A stretch of 10,318 nucleotides of DNA from an uncultured Christensenella sp. (GCA_905203645.1 CAJKWP010000045.1:1-10318); one strand, 5' to 3'; positions 1-6,535 are shown, counted from the stretch's first letter. Notes: generated by a model not told the origin, from the sequence alone. Program-made: numbers and translations.

Positions 1-2
1 GC

Positions 3-1190
3 AATGTTGATTATCCAACAGTTGCAGATGCGACAAACCCAACTGAATCGGCTGTATCGTTGCCAGCACAATATTTGGGTTATACAAAAGGTGAAGCAGC
101 AAATGACAATACTGACAATCTTCCACAATGGAACATGGGTACAACCGCTCATGCTTTCTATGAAGACAGCACAGGTATCCGCCCAATAGTCATTTCATTC
201 AAAATGACAAACTTGTCAAATTATCCCGTTGTTGCAACAGTTGACTTTACTGGTGTGACAGATGCAAATCTTGCAAGCAAAAACTTGACAAGGACAACAA
301 CAGGACTCAAAGACAGCAAAGTATATTTGGACAAAAACGTAACAAAAGAAATATCTGTTACTTACAGCGTTGCAAATGACGCAGTTGGTGTAAACGGTGA
401 TGGACTTTTGAATATGTCAATCACATTTGAAAAAACAGTTTTCCCAACACCATCAAACGTAAAGAGTCCACAAGGCGAAACAATGCAATCTGATTGGGAA
501 TACACATTTGATGGGGACAGTTTCACAATAACCAAATTTGTTGGAACGTTCCCAACAAAGGATGCTGACGGAAACAGCACTCTTGTTGTACCAAGTTCTT
601 TTGCTTGCAGTGACGGAAAAACATATCCAGTGAAAAAAATAGGTACACTTACAGATGAACAAATATCAAATGCAATAGAAAATAGTGATTTTCAAACCTT
701 GATGGCGGGTATAGTGTTTGCTGATGTGTCAAAAGTTGAAAACGAAGAATACATTAATTCTTTACCAAATGTTGTCTTTTCAAATGGAATTGAAGAAATA
801 TGTGGATATTCAGCAAGTTACATGACTATCGAAAATTTACCAACATCAATAAAGAAAATTGGAAGTTTTGCATTTGGTATGAAAGGCCCAAAAAGTGTTA
901 ATATAACAAAAGAAATTGTTTTGGCACCTAGTGCTTTTTATGGTTGTTACAATTTGACATCCGCTACAGTTGAAGATGGTGTAAAAGCTTTACCAAAAGA
1001 ACTTTTTGGCGAATGTACAAGTTTGGAAACGGTGACTTTGAACACTGCTGAACCACCGATTATTTATGGAGATATTTTGTACATGTTTGCAAGTAACACA
1101 AAAATATATGTTCCAAAAGATAGTGTTGATATTTATAAATCTGATAGCTCATGGCAACAAATAGCAGACAGAATATTTGCAATAAACTGA
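3..1190 (+). CDS. BspA-type leucine-rich-repeat (LRR_5) surface protein, 3' part
   Basis: This gene is cut by the left window edge. The frame is open from base 3 and ends at TGA 1188-1190, giving 395 visible residues. The TTG at 60 is an internal Leu codon, not a start. Visible residues about 57-144 form a Thr/Val/Asn-rich beta region that looks immunoglobulin-like. From about residue 165 the sequence has LRR_5/BspA hallmarks: an opening strand (WEYTFDGDSFTI), then a 'DGKTYPVKKIG' element, then repeats with the pattern 'IKKIGSFAFG...' / 'LAPSAFYGCYNLTSATVEDGV' split over adjacent units, and 'LPKELFGECTSLETVTL'. The last 30 residues (IYVPKDSVDIYK...W..IADRIFAI) are the usual cap of these proteins. 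Members of this family are secreted or cell-surface proteins, often implicated in adhesion. The signal peptide and any anchor would lie upstream, outside the window. The ligand cannot be told. The LRR_5 assignment is solid; the nature of the N-terminal beta domain is inference. Confidence 0.88.
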   Translation, partial: NVDYPTVADATNPTESAVSLPAQYLGYTKGEAANDNTDNLPQWNMGTTAHAFYEDSTGIRPIVISFKMTNLSNYPVVATVDFTGVTDANLASKNLTRTTTGLKDSKVYLDKNVTKEISVTYSVANDAVGVNGDGLLNMSITFEKTVFPTPSNVKSPQGETMQSDWEYTFDGDSFTITKFVGTFPTKDADGNSTLVVPSSFACSDGKTYPVKKIGTLTDEQISNAIENSDFQTLMAGIVFADVSKVENEEYINSLPNVVFSNGIEEICGYSASYMTIENLPTSIKKIGSFAFGMKGPKSVNITKEIVLAPSAFYGCYNLTSATVEDGVKALPKELFGECTSLETVTLNTAEPPIIYGDILYMFASNTKIYVPKDSVDIYKSDSSWQQIADRIFAIN

Positions 1191-1219
1191 AATAAATAAA
1201 CTTGCTTGTTGCTTGCAAC

Positions 1220-1246
1220 AAAAAACTGCCATTTTGGCAGTTTTTT
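1220..1246. terminator. Bidirectional rho-independent terminator
   Basis: The stem CTGCC/GGCAG (1226-1230 with 1236-1240) is closed by an A:T pair and extended by an A-tract (1220-1225) pairing with a T-tract (1241-1246). T-runs therefore follow the hairpin on both strands. It sits between the convergent LRR protein gene and radical SAM gene and can serve both. A small inverted repeat, TTGTTGC-TT-GCAACAA, lies just to the left (1206-1221). Confidence 0.9.
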
Positions 1247-1269
1247 TTGCTATAAAAAATTTAATCGGT

Positions 1270-2163
1270 TTATCTTTTGCTGATTTGCAAGGTGGGTGTT
1301 TCAAAGTCGGGGATAAAGTCTTGGCAACTGCTTTCAAAGTCTTGGACAAAGCCGTTTTCAAAGCCGAGTGATTGGATGTGGTTTAGCACCCTTTTGTATT
1401 CGATTGGTTTGAGTTTGCGACAAAGAAGCGGATTTTGTTTTGCTTTGTAGCAAGGTATGTATTGCGACATAACGCTGATAATGTGATTTGTGCCCACGTT
1501 TTCTGCAAGCCAATCCAAAATATCCAAGGTATCGTTTGTGCAGTTTGGAAGCACAAGATGGCGGATAATAACGCCTTTTTGAAGTATTCCGTCCTTTGAA
1601 ATATCTTTTGGTTGATTTTTTATCATTTGCAAAAGTGCTTTGCTTGCAAAATCAAAATAATCTTTTGCGCCTGAAAAGGCAAGTGAAAGTTTTGGGTCTT
1701 TGTATTTAAGGTCGGTCAAAAAGATGTCGACGTAATCTTTCAATTTTTGTATGTTTTGCACGGTTTCATAACCGCTTGTATTCCACACGATTGGAATATT
1801 TGGTTTGTACTTGTCCAAAGCATCAATTATTTGATTTGTAAAATGAGTAGGTGACACCAAATTTATGTTGTATGCACCTGCTTCTTCCAACTTTTTGAAA
1901 ATGTCAACAAGGTCGTCTGTTGTTGCGATTTGTCCTTTGCCGTTGCTTATTTCCCAGTTTTGACAAAAACAACATTTGAGTGAGCAGTGTGAAAAAAATA
2001 TCGCACCACTGCCACGGTTTTTGTCGTTGCCACTGACAAGTGGTTCTTCCCATTGGTGTAACATGACTTTTGCGATTTTCAGATTGTTGTCTGCGCCACA
2101 AAATCCCAATTTTTGGTCGCGACACACATTGCAATTTCGTGGGCAAATGTTACAATTTTGCAT
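1270..2163 (-). CDS. PflX-type radical SAM protein (COG1313 family)
   Basis: This is a 297-aa cytosolic radical S-adenosylmethionine enzyme. The [4Fe-4S]/SAM-binding motif is C60-x3-C64-x2-C67 (HCSLKCCFCQNW). The N-terminus has the family's Cys-rich signature: C4, C7, C11, C14 and C22 in NCNICPRNCNVCR...GFCG, followed by KVMLHQWEEPLVSG and GSGAIFFS. These signatures match the group annotated as PflX or pyruvate-formate-lyase-activating-like proteins (COG1313), usually about 290-300 aa, so this copy is full length. The substrate of this group is generally unknown, and no glycyl-radical enzyme lies nearby to suggest one. The start is taken as ATG 2163. The open frame reaches a GTG at 2211, but a near-consensus promoter lies between the two, and the family signature begins just after the ATG. 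There is no Shine-Dalgarno before this ATG, and the predicted transcript begins at it. The gene stands alone, convergent with the LRR gene and divergent from the gene at 2274. It ends in TAA just past the shared terminator. Confidence 0.9.
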   Translation of the reverse strand: MQNCNICPRNCNVCRDQKLGFCGADNNLKIAKVMLHQWEEPLVSGNDKNRGSGAIFFSHCSLKCCFCQNWEISNGKGQIATTDDLVDIFKKLEEAGAYNINLVSPTHFTNQIIDALDKYKPNIPIVWNTSGYETVQNIQKLKDYVDIFLTDLKYKDPKLSLAFSGAKDYFDFASKALLQMIKNQPKDISKDGILQKGVIIRHLVLPNCTNDTLDILDWLAENVGTNHIISVMSQYIPCYKAKQNPLLCRKLKPIEYKRVLNHIQSLGFENGFVQDFESSCQDFIPDFETPTLQISKR

Positions 2164-2169
2164 ACAAAA

Positions 2170-2198
2170 ATTATGGCACTTGAAACCAACAAAGTCAA
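2170..2198 (-). promoter_or_regulatory. Sigma-A promoter of the radical SAM gene, apparently leaderless
   Basis: Read on the minus strand: the -35 box TTGACT is at 2198-2193, followed by a 17-nt spacer. The -10 box CATAAT is at 2175-2170 and is preceded by TGC, an extended -10. Six bases (TTTTGT) separate the -10 box from ATG 2163, so the expected start point is the A of the ATG itself or within a base or two. No ribosome binding site is present. The placement also rules out translation from GTG 2211. Confidence 0.75.
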
Positions 2199-2221
2199 CA
2201 AAAAAAATCACAAATTTGGGG

Positions 2222-2250
2222 TTGAAATTGCAATGGAAAGGTGATATAAT
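2222..2250 (+). promoter_or_regulatory. Sigma-A promoter of the 2274 gene
   Basis: The -35 box TTGAAA (2222-2227), a 17-nt spacer and the -10 box TATAAT (2245-2250) are all present, with TGA directly before the -10 (extended -10). Transcription should begin near 2257, leaving a leader of about 17 nt. That leader holds the ribosome binding site AGGTGG (2261-2266), 7 nt before ATG 2274. This promoter is divergent from the radical SAM promoter, and the two -35 boxes are about 23 bp apart. Confidence 0.85.
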
Positions 2251-2273
2251 AAAAGAAAAAAGGTGGCGAAATT

Positions 2274-2696
2274 ATGGATTATTACAAAAAAGTAATACAA
2301 AACGAACAAATACTTAATGAGTTTTTGGACAAACACAATCTTGTTTTGGAGAAAAAATTTCAAATCAATGACAGGGCAATTTTGTTCTGTGAAAAAACGG
2401 ATCCATTTTTGTTGGTGCCAAACAAAATTTTTCTGGGATTTCTTGGTATAGCAATGATGACTGGCGGTCATTATGGCAAAAACTTAACTGAAAATGTTGT
2501 TGCAAGCGTAGATGACTTTGGATTTGTTATAAGTGGTATGTCTGAAGATGAAAAGAAAGACATTTCAAAAGAATGGCAAGAATTTTTGTACAAAAAATTT
2601 GGTTTTGCTTATGCAAATCATTTGAAGAAGGTCATTGCCGAAGAAAAAAGAAAACAAGATATCAAAAAAGAAAATTCAAGGGAATTGCCTTTGTGA
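2274..2696 (+). CDS. Hypothetical 140-aa protein
   Basis: I do not recognise this gene. It starts at ATG 2274 with AGGTGG 7 nt upstream and a consensus promoter just before, and it ends in TGA followed by a clear terminator, so it is very likely a real single-gene transcript. The protein has no signal peptide. An amphipathic N-terminal half (residues about 1-45) leads into a short hydrophobic, Gly-rich stretch around residues 52-66 (IFLGFLGIAMMTGGH). Next come a likely beta segment (VVASVDDFGFVISG) and a helical, strongly charged C-terminus rich in Lys and Glu. The hydrophobic stretch is too short and glycine-rich to call a membrane span with confidence. It is probably a small cytosolic protein, possibly membrane-associated. 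Its only context is divergence from the radical SAM gene, which gives no firm functional clue. Confidence 0.8.
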   Translation: MDYYKKVIQNEQILNEFLDKHNLVLEKKFQINDRAILFCEKTDPFLLVPNKIFLGFLGIAMMTGGHYGKNLTENVVASVDDFGFVISGMSEDEKKDISKEWQEFLYKKFGFAYANHLKKVIAEEKRKQDIKKENSRELPL

Positions 2697-2715
2697 TTTG
2701 AAAATTTAAAAAAAT

Positions 2716-2739
2716 AAAACGCACATCAGGGTGCGTTTT
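2716..2739. terminator. Bidirectional rho-independent terminator
   Basis: The 9-bp stem AAAACGCAC/GTGCGTTTT (2716-2724 with 2731-2739) has a 6-nt loop (ATCAGG). It is followed by a T-rich tail on the plus strand and preceded by an A-rich tract that serves the minus strand. It lies between the convergent genes ending at 2696 (+) and 2757 (-). It is the first clear terminator met by the whole minus-strand gene run. Confidence 0.9.
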
Positions 2740-2756
2740 TTTATTTTCACATATTA

Positions 2757-3236
2757 TTAAAGATTGAATTGTTTTGATGCTTTTGCTGCTTTGTACAATT
2801 TGATTGATTGAAGGACAGCTTCGTCATCATATCCGGTTTCAGCACAAATAGGTTGACCCATTTCGTTTGTAGCATAGCCACCAACATAATAATGATTGTC
2901 AATAAATTCAATGTCCCAAATTTCGCCATTTATATAATAGGCCTTTTTGCCACGCAAATTATTTGGAACTCTGCCAAATTGCAAATCTTTTCTTATCTTG
3001 TATTTTCTGGGCTTTTTTTTCGTTTGTTCATCTTGTTTGATTTTTGTTTGAGTCAAAGTAACTTCATTTTGTTTCAAGTTGTTTTTTTCCAAACTTGCTT
3101 TTTCCAACTCATAATCTTCTTTTGCGTCCCTTTCGTCTTCGTCTGTGTAACCATTTGAAACAGTGCGTGGGCGACCTGCTTCGTCAGTTGCATAACCGTT
3201 TACAAAAACTCTTCCGTTGATTATTTCTCTTGCCAT
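2757..3236 (-). CDS. Hypothetical 159-aa protein with a duplicated GYAT/GY-DE motif
   Basis: I do not know a family for this protein. It starts at ATG 3236 with GGAG 6 nt upstream. It contains two copies of one short motif, the first at residues 11-33 (FVNGYATDEAGRP, then NGY-DE) and the second at residues 117-139 (YVGGYATNEMGQP, then TGYDDE). Both fit a pattern [FY]V-x-GYAT-x-E-x-G-x-P followed about six residues later by GY-x-DE. The copies are joined by a highly charged Lys/Glu/Gln-rich segment (about 34-95) that is probably helical or disordered. No signal peptide or membrane span is visible, so it is likely cytosolic. It follows the HAM1-like gene by 44 nt on the same strand with no convincing terminator between, yet it has its own strong promoter at 3256-3284. 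It may therefore be transcribed both from that promoter and by read-through from the operon. A terminator follows its stop. Confidence 0.82.
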   Translation of the reverse strand: MAREIINGRVFVNGYATDEAGRPRTVSNGYTDEDERDAKEDYELEKASLEKNNLKQNEVTLTQTKIKQDEQTKKKPRKYKIRKDLQFGRVPNNLRGKKAYYINGEIWDIEFIDNHYYVGGYATNEMGQPICAETGYDDEAVLQSIKLYKAAKASKQFNL

Positions 3237-3255
3237 GATTTACTCCGTTTGAAAA

Positions 3256-3284
3256 ATTTTAACACTTTGGTTGGTGTTTGTCAA
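3256..3284 (-). promoter_or_regulatory. Sigma-A promoter of the duplicated-motif gene, overlapping the upstream stop codon
   Basis: Read on the minus strand: the perfect -35 box TTGACA is at 3284-3279, followed by a 17-nt spacer. The -10 box TAAAAT is at 3261-3256 and is preceded by TGT (extended -10). The TGA stop of the HAM1-like gene (3283-3281) lies inside the -35 hexamer. Transcription is expected near 3249, giving a leader of about 13 nt that just accommodates GGAG (3246-3243) before ATG 3236. Confidence 0.85.
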
Positions 3285-3835
3285 GATTGGCTTTTTTGGA
3301 TATATTGTGCAAGTTTGACATAACCGCTGTTATCCCACAAAAGACCACGTGGTTCATCTTCAAAATTTGCCAATGTTTTTGTTTGACCGTCTGGGATAAA
3401 TATTCTGTCATAACCCCAGCCGTATTTTCCGCTTTTTTCGGTGGCGATTTTTCCCATTGTTTTGCAAACAAAAACTTTTGTGCCGTTTTTGTCGGTGTAG
3501 GCCAGTGCTTCAAGCCAATATGCAGTGCGGTCGGTTTTGTTTTGCATAAGTGTCAAAATGCCGTCTTCACCAAGCATATTTTCGGCAAACTTTGTAAAAG
3601 CACCTGGGAAATCGTTGAGTGCGGGGATATAAAGCCCACCATCGTTTTTCAAAAGTGGAACACCAAGTTTTTCAAAGGCGTACTGCGATGAATATTTTGC
3701 AACAACTGTGACGTCATTGTCCTGAATTTCGGGTGTGTCCATTTTTATTTGACTTACACTTATTCCAAATGGTGCCATAAATTGTTTTGTCATAAAAACT
3801 TTGTAACTTGATGAAGTGACGTAATTAAGTTCCAT
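3281..3835 (-). CDS. Divergent HAM1/RdgB-like non-canonical purine NTP pyrophosphatase
   Basis: This 184-aa protein belongs to the inosine triphosphate pyrophosphatase (HAM1/RdgB) family, whose members hydrolyse XTP and dITP to monophosphates to keep deaminated purines out of nucleic acids. The visible family features are an N-terminal strand and phosphate-loop region with K12 (NYVTSSSYK), TPEIQ at 34-38, NDGGLYIPALNDFPG at 64-78 (the second position of the usual DDSGL retains its Asp), and GYDRIFIPDG at 141-150. Length is normal. Departures from the family are NDGG instead of DDSG, DRIF instead of DPIF, and no SHR motif near the C-terminus, where WDNSGYVKL stands instead; activity or specificity may therefore differ. 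The start is ATG 3835, with AAGGA 7 nt upstream. The upstream in-frame TTG at 3853 has no ribosome site and would lie inside gltX. It begins 4 nt after the gltX stop, which suggests translational coupling. Confidence 0.8.
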   Translation of the reverse strand: MELNYVTSSSYKVFMTKQFMAPFGISVSQIKMDTPEIQDNDVTVVAKYSSQYAFEKLGVPLLKNDGGLYIPALNDFPGAFTKFAENMLGEDGILTLMQNKTDRTAYWLEALAYTDKNGTKVFVCKTMGKIATEKSGKYGWGYDRIFIPDGQTKTLANFEDEPRGLLWDNSGYVKLAQYIQKSQS

Positions 3836-3839
3836 AATT

Positions 3840-5510
3840 TTATCCTTTTGCAATTTGCAAAAACAAATTTATTTTTTCCACAACTTTTTCCTTGCCCAAA
3901 ATTGACATAATTTGGAAAAGGTCAGGGGAGTTTTGTCTGCCACAGATGGCAACACGCAAATACAAGCAAACTGTTGCAACATTACCCTTGTAATCCTGTG
4001 GGTTTTGTTTGTAAAGTTTGTTGTCGGTTGCATAACCAAGGTTTTGGGCAATTTGTTTTATGTTTGCAAACCAACCTTCCTTGTTTTCCAAAACAATGTT
4101 TTGTTTGTAATTTTGCAAAACTTCAATCATGTCTTGCATATTCAAGTTTTCAAGTTCAAAATCTTGCAATTTGTTTGGTGCACAATAGTCTATCATATAC
4201 GAAAAATATGGTTTAAGTTGGGCAAAATACGCTATGTCTTTGCGTGGTTTTGCACATTCACGGTCAATATTGAACACTTTGAGTGCATAATCTTTGTTTT
4301 GTTCAAGCCAGTTTGCAAATTGCTCGTCATATTGTTTTGCCCATGACAATGTGTTTTCAAAAATGTATCCTTTTGATTTTGTTGCCAAATAATTTTTTGA
4401 AATGTCATTGAGTTTGACAATATCGTACATTGGGTTGTTGCTGCCGATTTTTGAAATTTTGAAATCAAAATCCAAGTATGATGCATCAGGATTTTTGCTG
4501 CGCCAAATTTCATAATCGCTGTTTAAAAGGTTGAGTATATAGTCAATTACTACTTGTTTTGGATATCCTTGTTGACTGTAAAAACGTATATCCGCTTCGG
4601 GGTCTTTACGCTTGCTGAGTTTGCGTTTTGTTTGAGTTTCTTCGTCAATTTTTGATGCGACAGGTGTGTGTGCATATTTTGGTGGAGTAAGACCAAGTGC
4701 ATCAAATATTTCCAAGTGACTGGCAAGGGAAGCATACCATTCGTCACCACGAACAACTATCGTTGTGCCCATAAGTGTGTCATCAACAACGTGTGCAAGG
4801 CTGTAAGGTGGAATAAGATTGCTTTTCAAAAGTATTATGTCCTTGTCGTTTTCACGGATTTCGCGTTCGCCCTTGATAAGGTCGCAAATTTTGATTGTTT
4901 TTTCGGGATTGCCCATACTTTTGAGCCTTATTGCAAATGGCAAACCTGCATCCAAGTTTTGTTTGATTTGCTCGATTGTCAAATCACGGCAAGGGTCCTT
5001 TGCCAAAATTGTATCTTCTTGTTCAAGCATTTGATTGCGTCTGTCCAAAACGTCTTGTTTTGATTCGGTTTTTTGACAAAAGCAGGGGAATGCACGACCA
5101 CGTCTTACAAGTTCTTTTGCAAACGCAAGATAAATGTCCTTGCGCTTTGATTGAACGTAAGGGCCATAATTTCCGCTTTCGTCAAGATTGCTTCCGCGAT
5201 AACCTTCGTCAGGAACAACACCAAAATCCAAAAGTGAATTGTAAATTATGTCACCAGCGCCTTCAATTTCACGTTTTTGGTCGGTGTCTTCAATTCTAAG
5301 ATAAAACACACCATTTGATTTTTTTGTGGTTACGTGACTTATCATTGCACTGTAAAGTCCACCAATATGAAAAAATCCCGTTGGGCTTGGTGCAAAGCGC
5401 ATAACTTGCGCATCCTTGTCAAGATTGCGTTTTGGATATTTTTCCAAATAGTATTTGTAGTCGTGTTCAAGATTTCCGAACAACATTTCGGCTAGTTTTT
5501 CAAAGTTCAT
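3840..5510 (-). CDS. gltX: Glutamate--tRNA ligase, long clostridial form
   Basis: This is a 556-aa class I aminoacyl-tRNA synthetase that charges tRNA with glutamate in the cytosol. RFAPSPTG at 38-45 is followed by HIGG at 48-51 (the HIGH signature). LRIEDTD is at 71-77. CFC at 143-145 and C174 are candidate zinc ligands. VVRGDEWYASLASHLEIFDALG is split across 252-273. KRKLSKR at 295-301 is the KMSKS-type loop. It is longer than the usual 470-500 aa because of an N-terminal extension of about 37 residues ending in YPKRNL and an extended C-terminal tRNA-binding region. The same extension, and a GPY-QS-RK-IY motif seen here at 116-127, occur as I recall in a GltX form found in clostridia. Whether it also charges tRNA-Gln (non-discriminating) cannot be read from the sequence. 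ATG 5510 has AGGAG 6 nt upstream, overlapping the TAG of the preceding lipoprotein gene. No T-box or separate promoter was found in front of it. Confidence 0.96.
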   Translation of the reverse strand: MNFEKLAEMLFGNLEHDYKYYLEKYPKRNLDKDAQVMRFAPSPTGFFHIGGLYSAMISHVTTKKSNGVFYLRIEDTDQKREIEGAGDIIYNSLLDFGVVPDEGYRGSNLDESGNYGPYVQSKRKDIYLAFAKELVRRGRAFPCFCQKTESKQDVLDRRNQMLEQEDTILAKDPCRDLTIEQIKQNLDAGLPFAIRLKSMGNPEKTIKICDLIKGEREIRENDKDIILLKSNLIPPYSLAHVVDDTLMGTTIVVRGDEWYASLASHLEIFDALGLTPPKYAHTPVASKIDEETQTKRKLSKRKDPEADIRFYSQQGYPKQVVIDYILNLLNSDYEIWRSKNPDASYLDFDFKISKIGSNNPMYDIVKLNDISKNYLATKSKGYIFENTLSWAKQYDEQFANWLEQNKDYALKVFNIDRECAKPRKDIAYFAQLKPYFSYMIDYCAPNKLQDFELENLNMQDMIEVLQNYKQNIVLENKEGWFANIKQIAQNLGYATDNKLYKQNPQDYKGNVATVCLYLRVAICGRQNSPDLFQIMSILGKEKVVEKINLFLQIAKG

Positions 5511-5519
5511 AAATTTCTC

Positions 5520-6521
5520 CTAGGCAAACAAGTTTGATGTCAAATCAACAAAGTATGGCAAAACTTGTTTTGTAAAATCGTCAAACGTTTGCATATATGC
5601 ATTGCTTGTTTGATTGTGTTTGTTCAAATAATTTTTTGCATTGCAATTTGAATCGCAAACATAACTTTTGAATTCAAAGTTGTTTGTCGAAGCAAAAGCG
5701 TTGTTGTATTCATTTTCAAAAAGCGCATTTTTCCCAAGCCAATCACCATATTTGGCGGTTGTTGAGATTTGTTTTGAAGTGTTTTGGTCAATTTTTGTTA
5801 TTTGGTCTTTGAGATTTGTATGCAACCCTGTGCAAACACCGTCAACCGCTTCCAATTCAATTTTCACAAACAATTTCAATATTTTGATTTTGAGCGCATT
5901 GTTTACAAAAACTATTTTGTCACCAAGGGAAGTAGACTCGGCATTGTTTATATCCAAATAGCAAACTTTGTAAAGACTTTCAAAACTGTCACAAAGTGCA
6001 AGTGTTTGATTGATAAAATTGCTGTATTCTCTTTCAAATTCTTTAAGTTTTTGTACAGAGAAGCCATCACCAAGTTGTTCGCTTGCTTCGTCAAGTGCGT
6101 TGTTGAAAGTTGCATTGGCATCCAAAAAAGCATTGCATGATTTTTTGAAACTTTCAAATTGATTATCAAAATTTTCAAATTCTCTTTTGATGTTCTTTGA
6201 GTTTTTGTCATCAAGATTGATTGGTTTGATTTGCAAGCCTTGATAATATGTTTTTACAAAACCAATTGATTGGTAAAAGCAAAAGTCATAAACTTCGACC
6301 AACATTTTGAAGTTTTCATTTGTTTCGCAAGCGGTTTTGATGTTATCTTTGCGTTGCATTTTGCTTTGGTCAAAAACAAACGTATACTTTTCTTCGGCGA
6401 GTGTTTGTGATATATTTTTGTAACTTGTTTCCCAATATGTTTTGTCATCGTTACAAGCACTCATAATGACTGAAACAAGCAAAAGTGATGCACACAATAT
6501 AAATGATAAAAATTTTTTCAT
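5520..6521 (-). CDS. Predicted helical lipoprotein (third gene of envelope operon)
   Basis: This 333-aa protein has a lipoprotein signal peptide: MKKFLSF, a hydrophobic core, then MSAC with the lipidated Cys at 23 (Met at -3 is unusual but tolerated). It should be exported by Sec and anchored by lipid on the outer face of the membrane. The mature part is almost entirely charged and amphipathic helix, with no family I recognise. It carries about eight further cysteines, many for an exported protein. The start is ATG 6521, with AAGGAG 7 nt upstream. A TTG at 6539 in the same frame is rejected because the signal peptide begins at the ATG. It lies 14 nt after the TGA of the upstream gene and 9 nt before gltX, and its TAG stop overlaps the gltX ribosome site. 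Its helix-rich layout, with a conserved-looking '(Y/F)D-x(n)-NNA' stretch, resembles that of its upstream neighbour. Confidence 0.85.
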   Translation of the reverse strand: MKKFLSFILCASLLLVSVIMSACNDDKTYWETSYKNISQTLAEEKYTFVFDQSKMQRKDNIKTACETNENFKMLVEVYDFCFYQSIGFVKTYYQGLQIKPINLDDKNSKNIKREFENFDNQFESFKKSCNAFLDANATFNNALDEASEQLGDGFSVQKLKEFEREYSNFINQTLALCDSFESLYKVCYLDINNAESTSLGDKIVFVNNALKIKILKLFVKIELEAVDGVCTGLHTNLKDQITKIDQNTSKQISTTAKYGDWLGKNALFENEYNNAFASTNNFEFKSYVCDSNCNAKNYLNKHNQTSNAYMQTFDDFTKQVLPYFVDLTSNLFA

Positions 6522-6535
6522 ATTTTTTCTCCTTA

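Noticed and set aside
2164..2211. Upstream in-frame GTG (2211) as the start of the radical SAM gene
   Set aside because: A near-consensus promoter lies between it and ATG 2163, there is no ribosome site before it, and the extra 16 residues precede the normal family N-terminus.
2808..3158. Plus-strand open frame of 116 codons with hydrophobic, Phe/Ile-rich translation
   Set aside because: It is antisense to the well-supported gene 2757-3236, its hydrophobicity is a by-product of reading Lys/Glu/Asn-rich codons backwards, and it has no ribosome site or promoter.
3256..3280. Weak hairpin AACAC/GTGTT on the minus strand after the HAM1-like gene as an operon terminator
   Set aside because: The stem is only 5 bp, AT-rich, followed by AAAATTTTT rather than a clean U-run, and coincides with the promoter elements.
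3836..3853. TTG 3853 as the start of the HAM1-like gene, overlapping gltX
   Set aside because: ATG 3835 has AAGGA at 7 nt and begins at the first beta strand of the family; the TTG has no ribosome site.
3912..4346. Plus-strand open frame of 144 codons inside gltX
   Set aside because: It is antisense to conserved synthetase sequence, with Phe/Val/Cys-rich composition typical of a shadow frame.
5511..5600. Separate promoter or T-box riboswitch in front of gltX
   Set aside because: A TTGACA occurs near 5550 but no -10 lies at a suitable distance, the nearest TATACT-like boxes have spacers of 13 or 21 nt, and the region is coding. No T-box stem or terminator pair is present.
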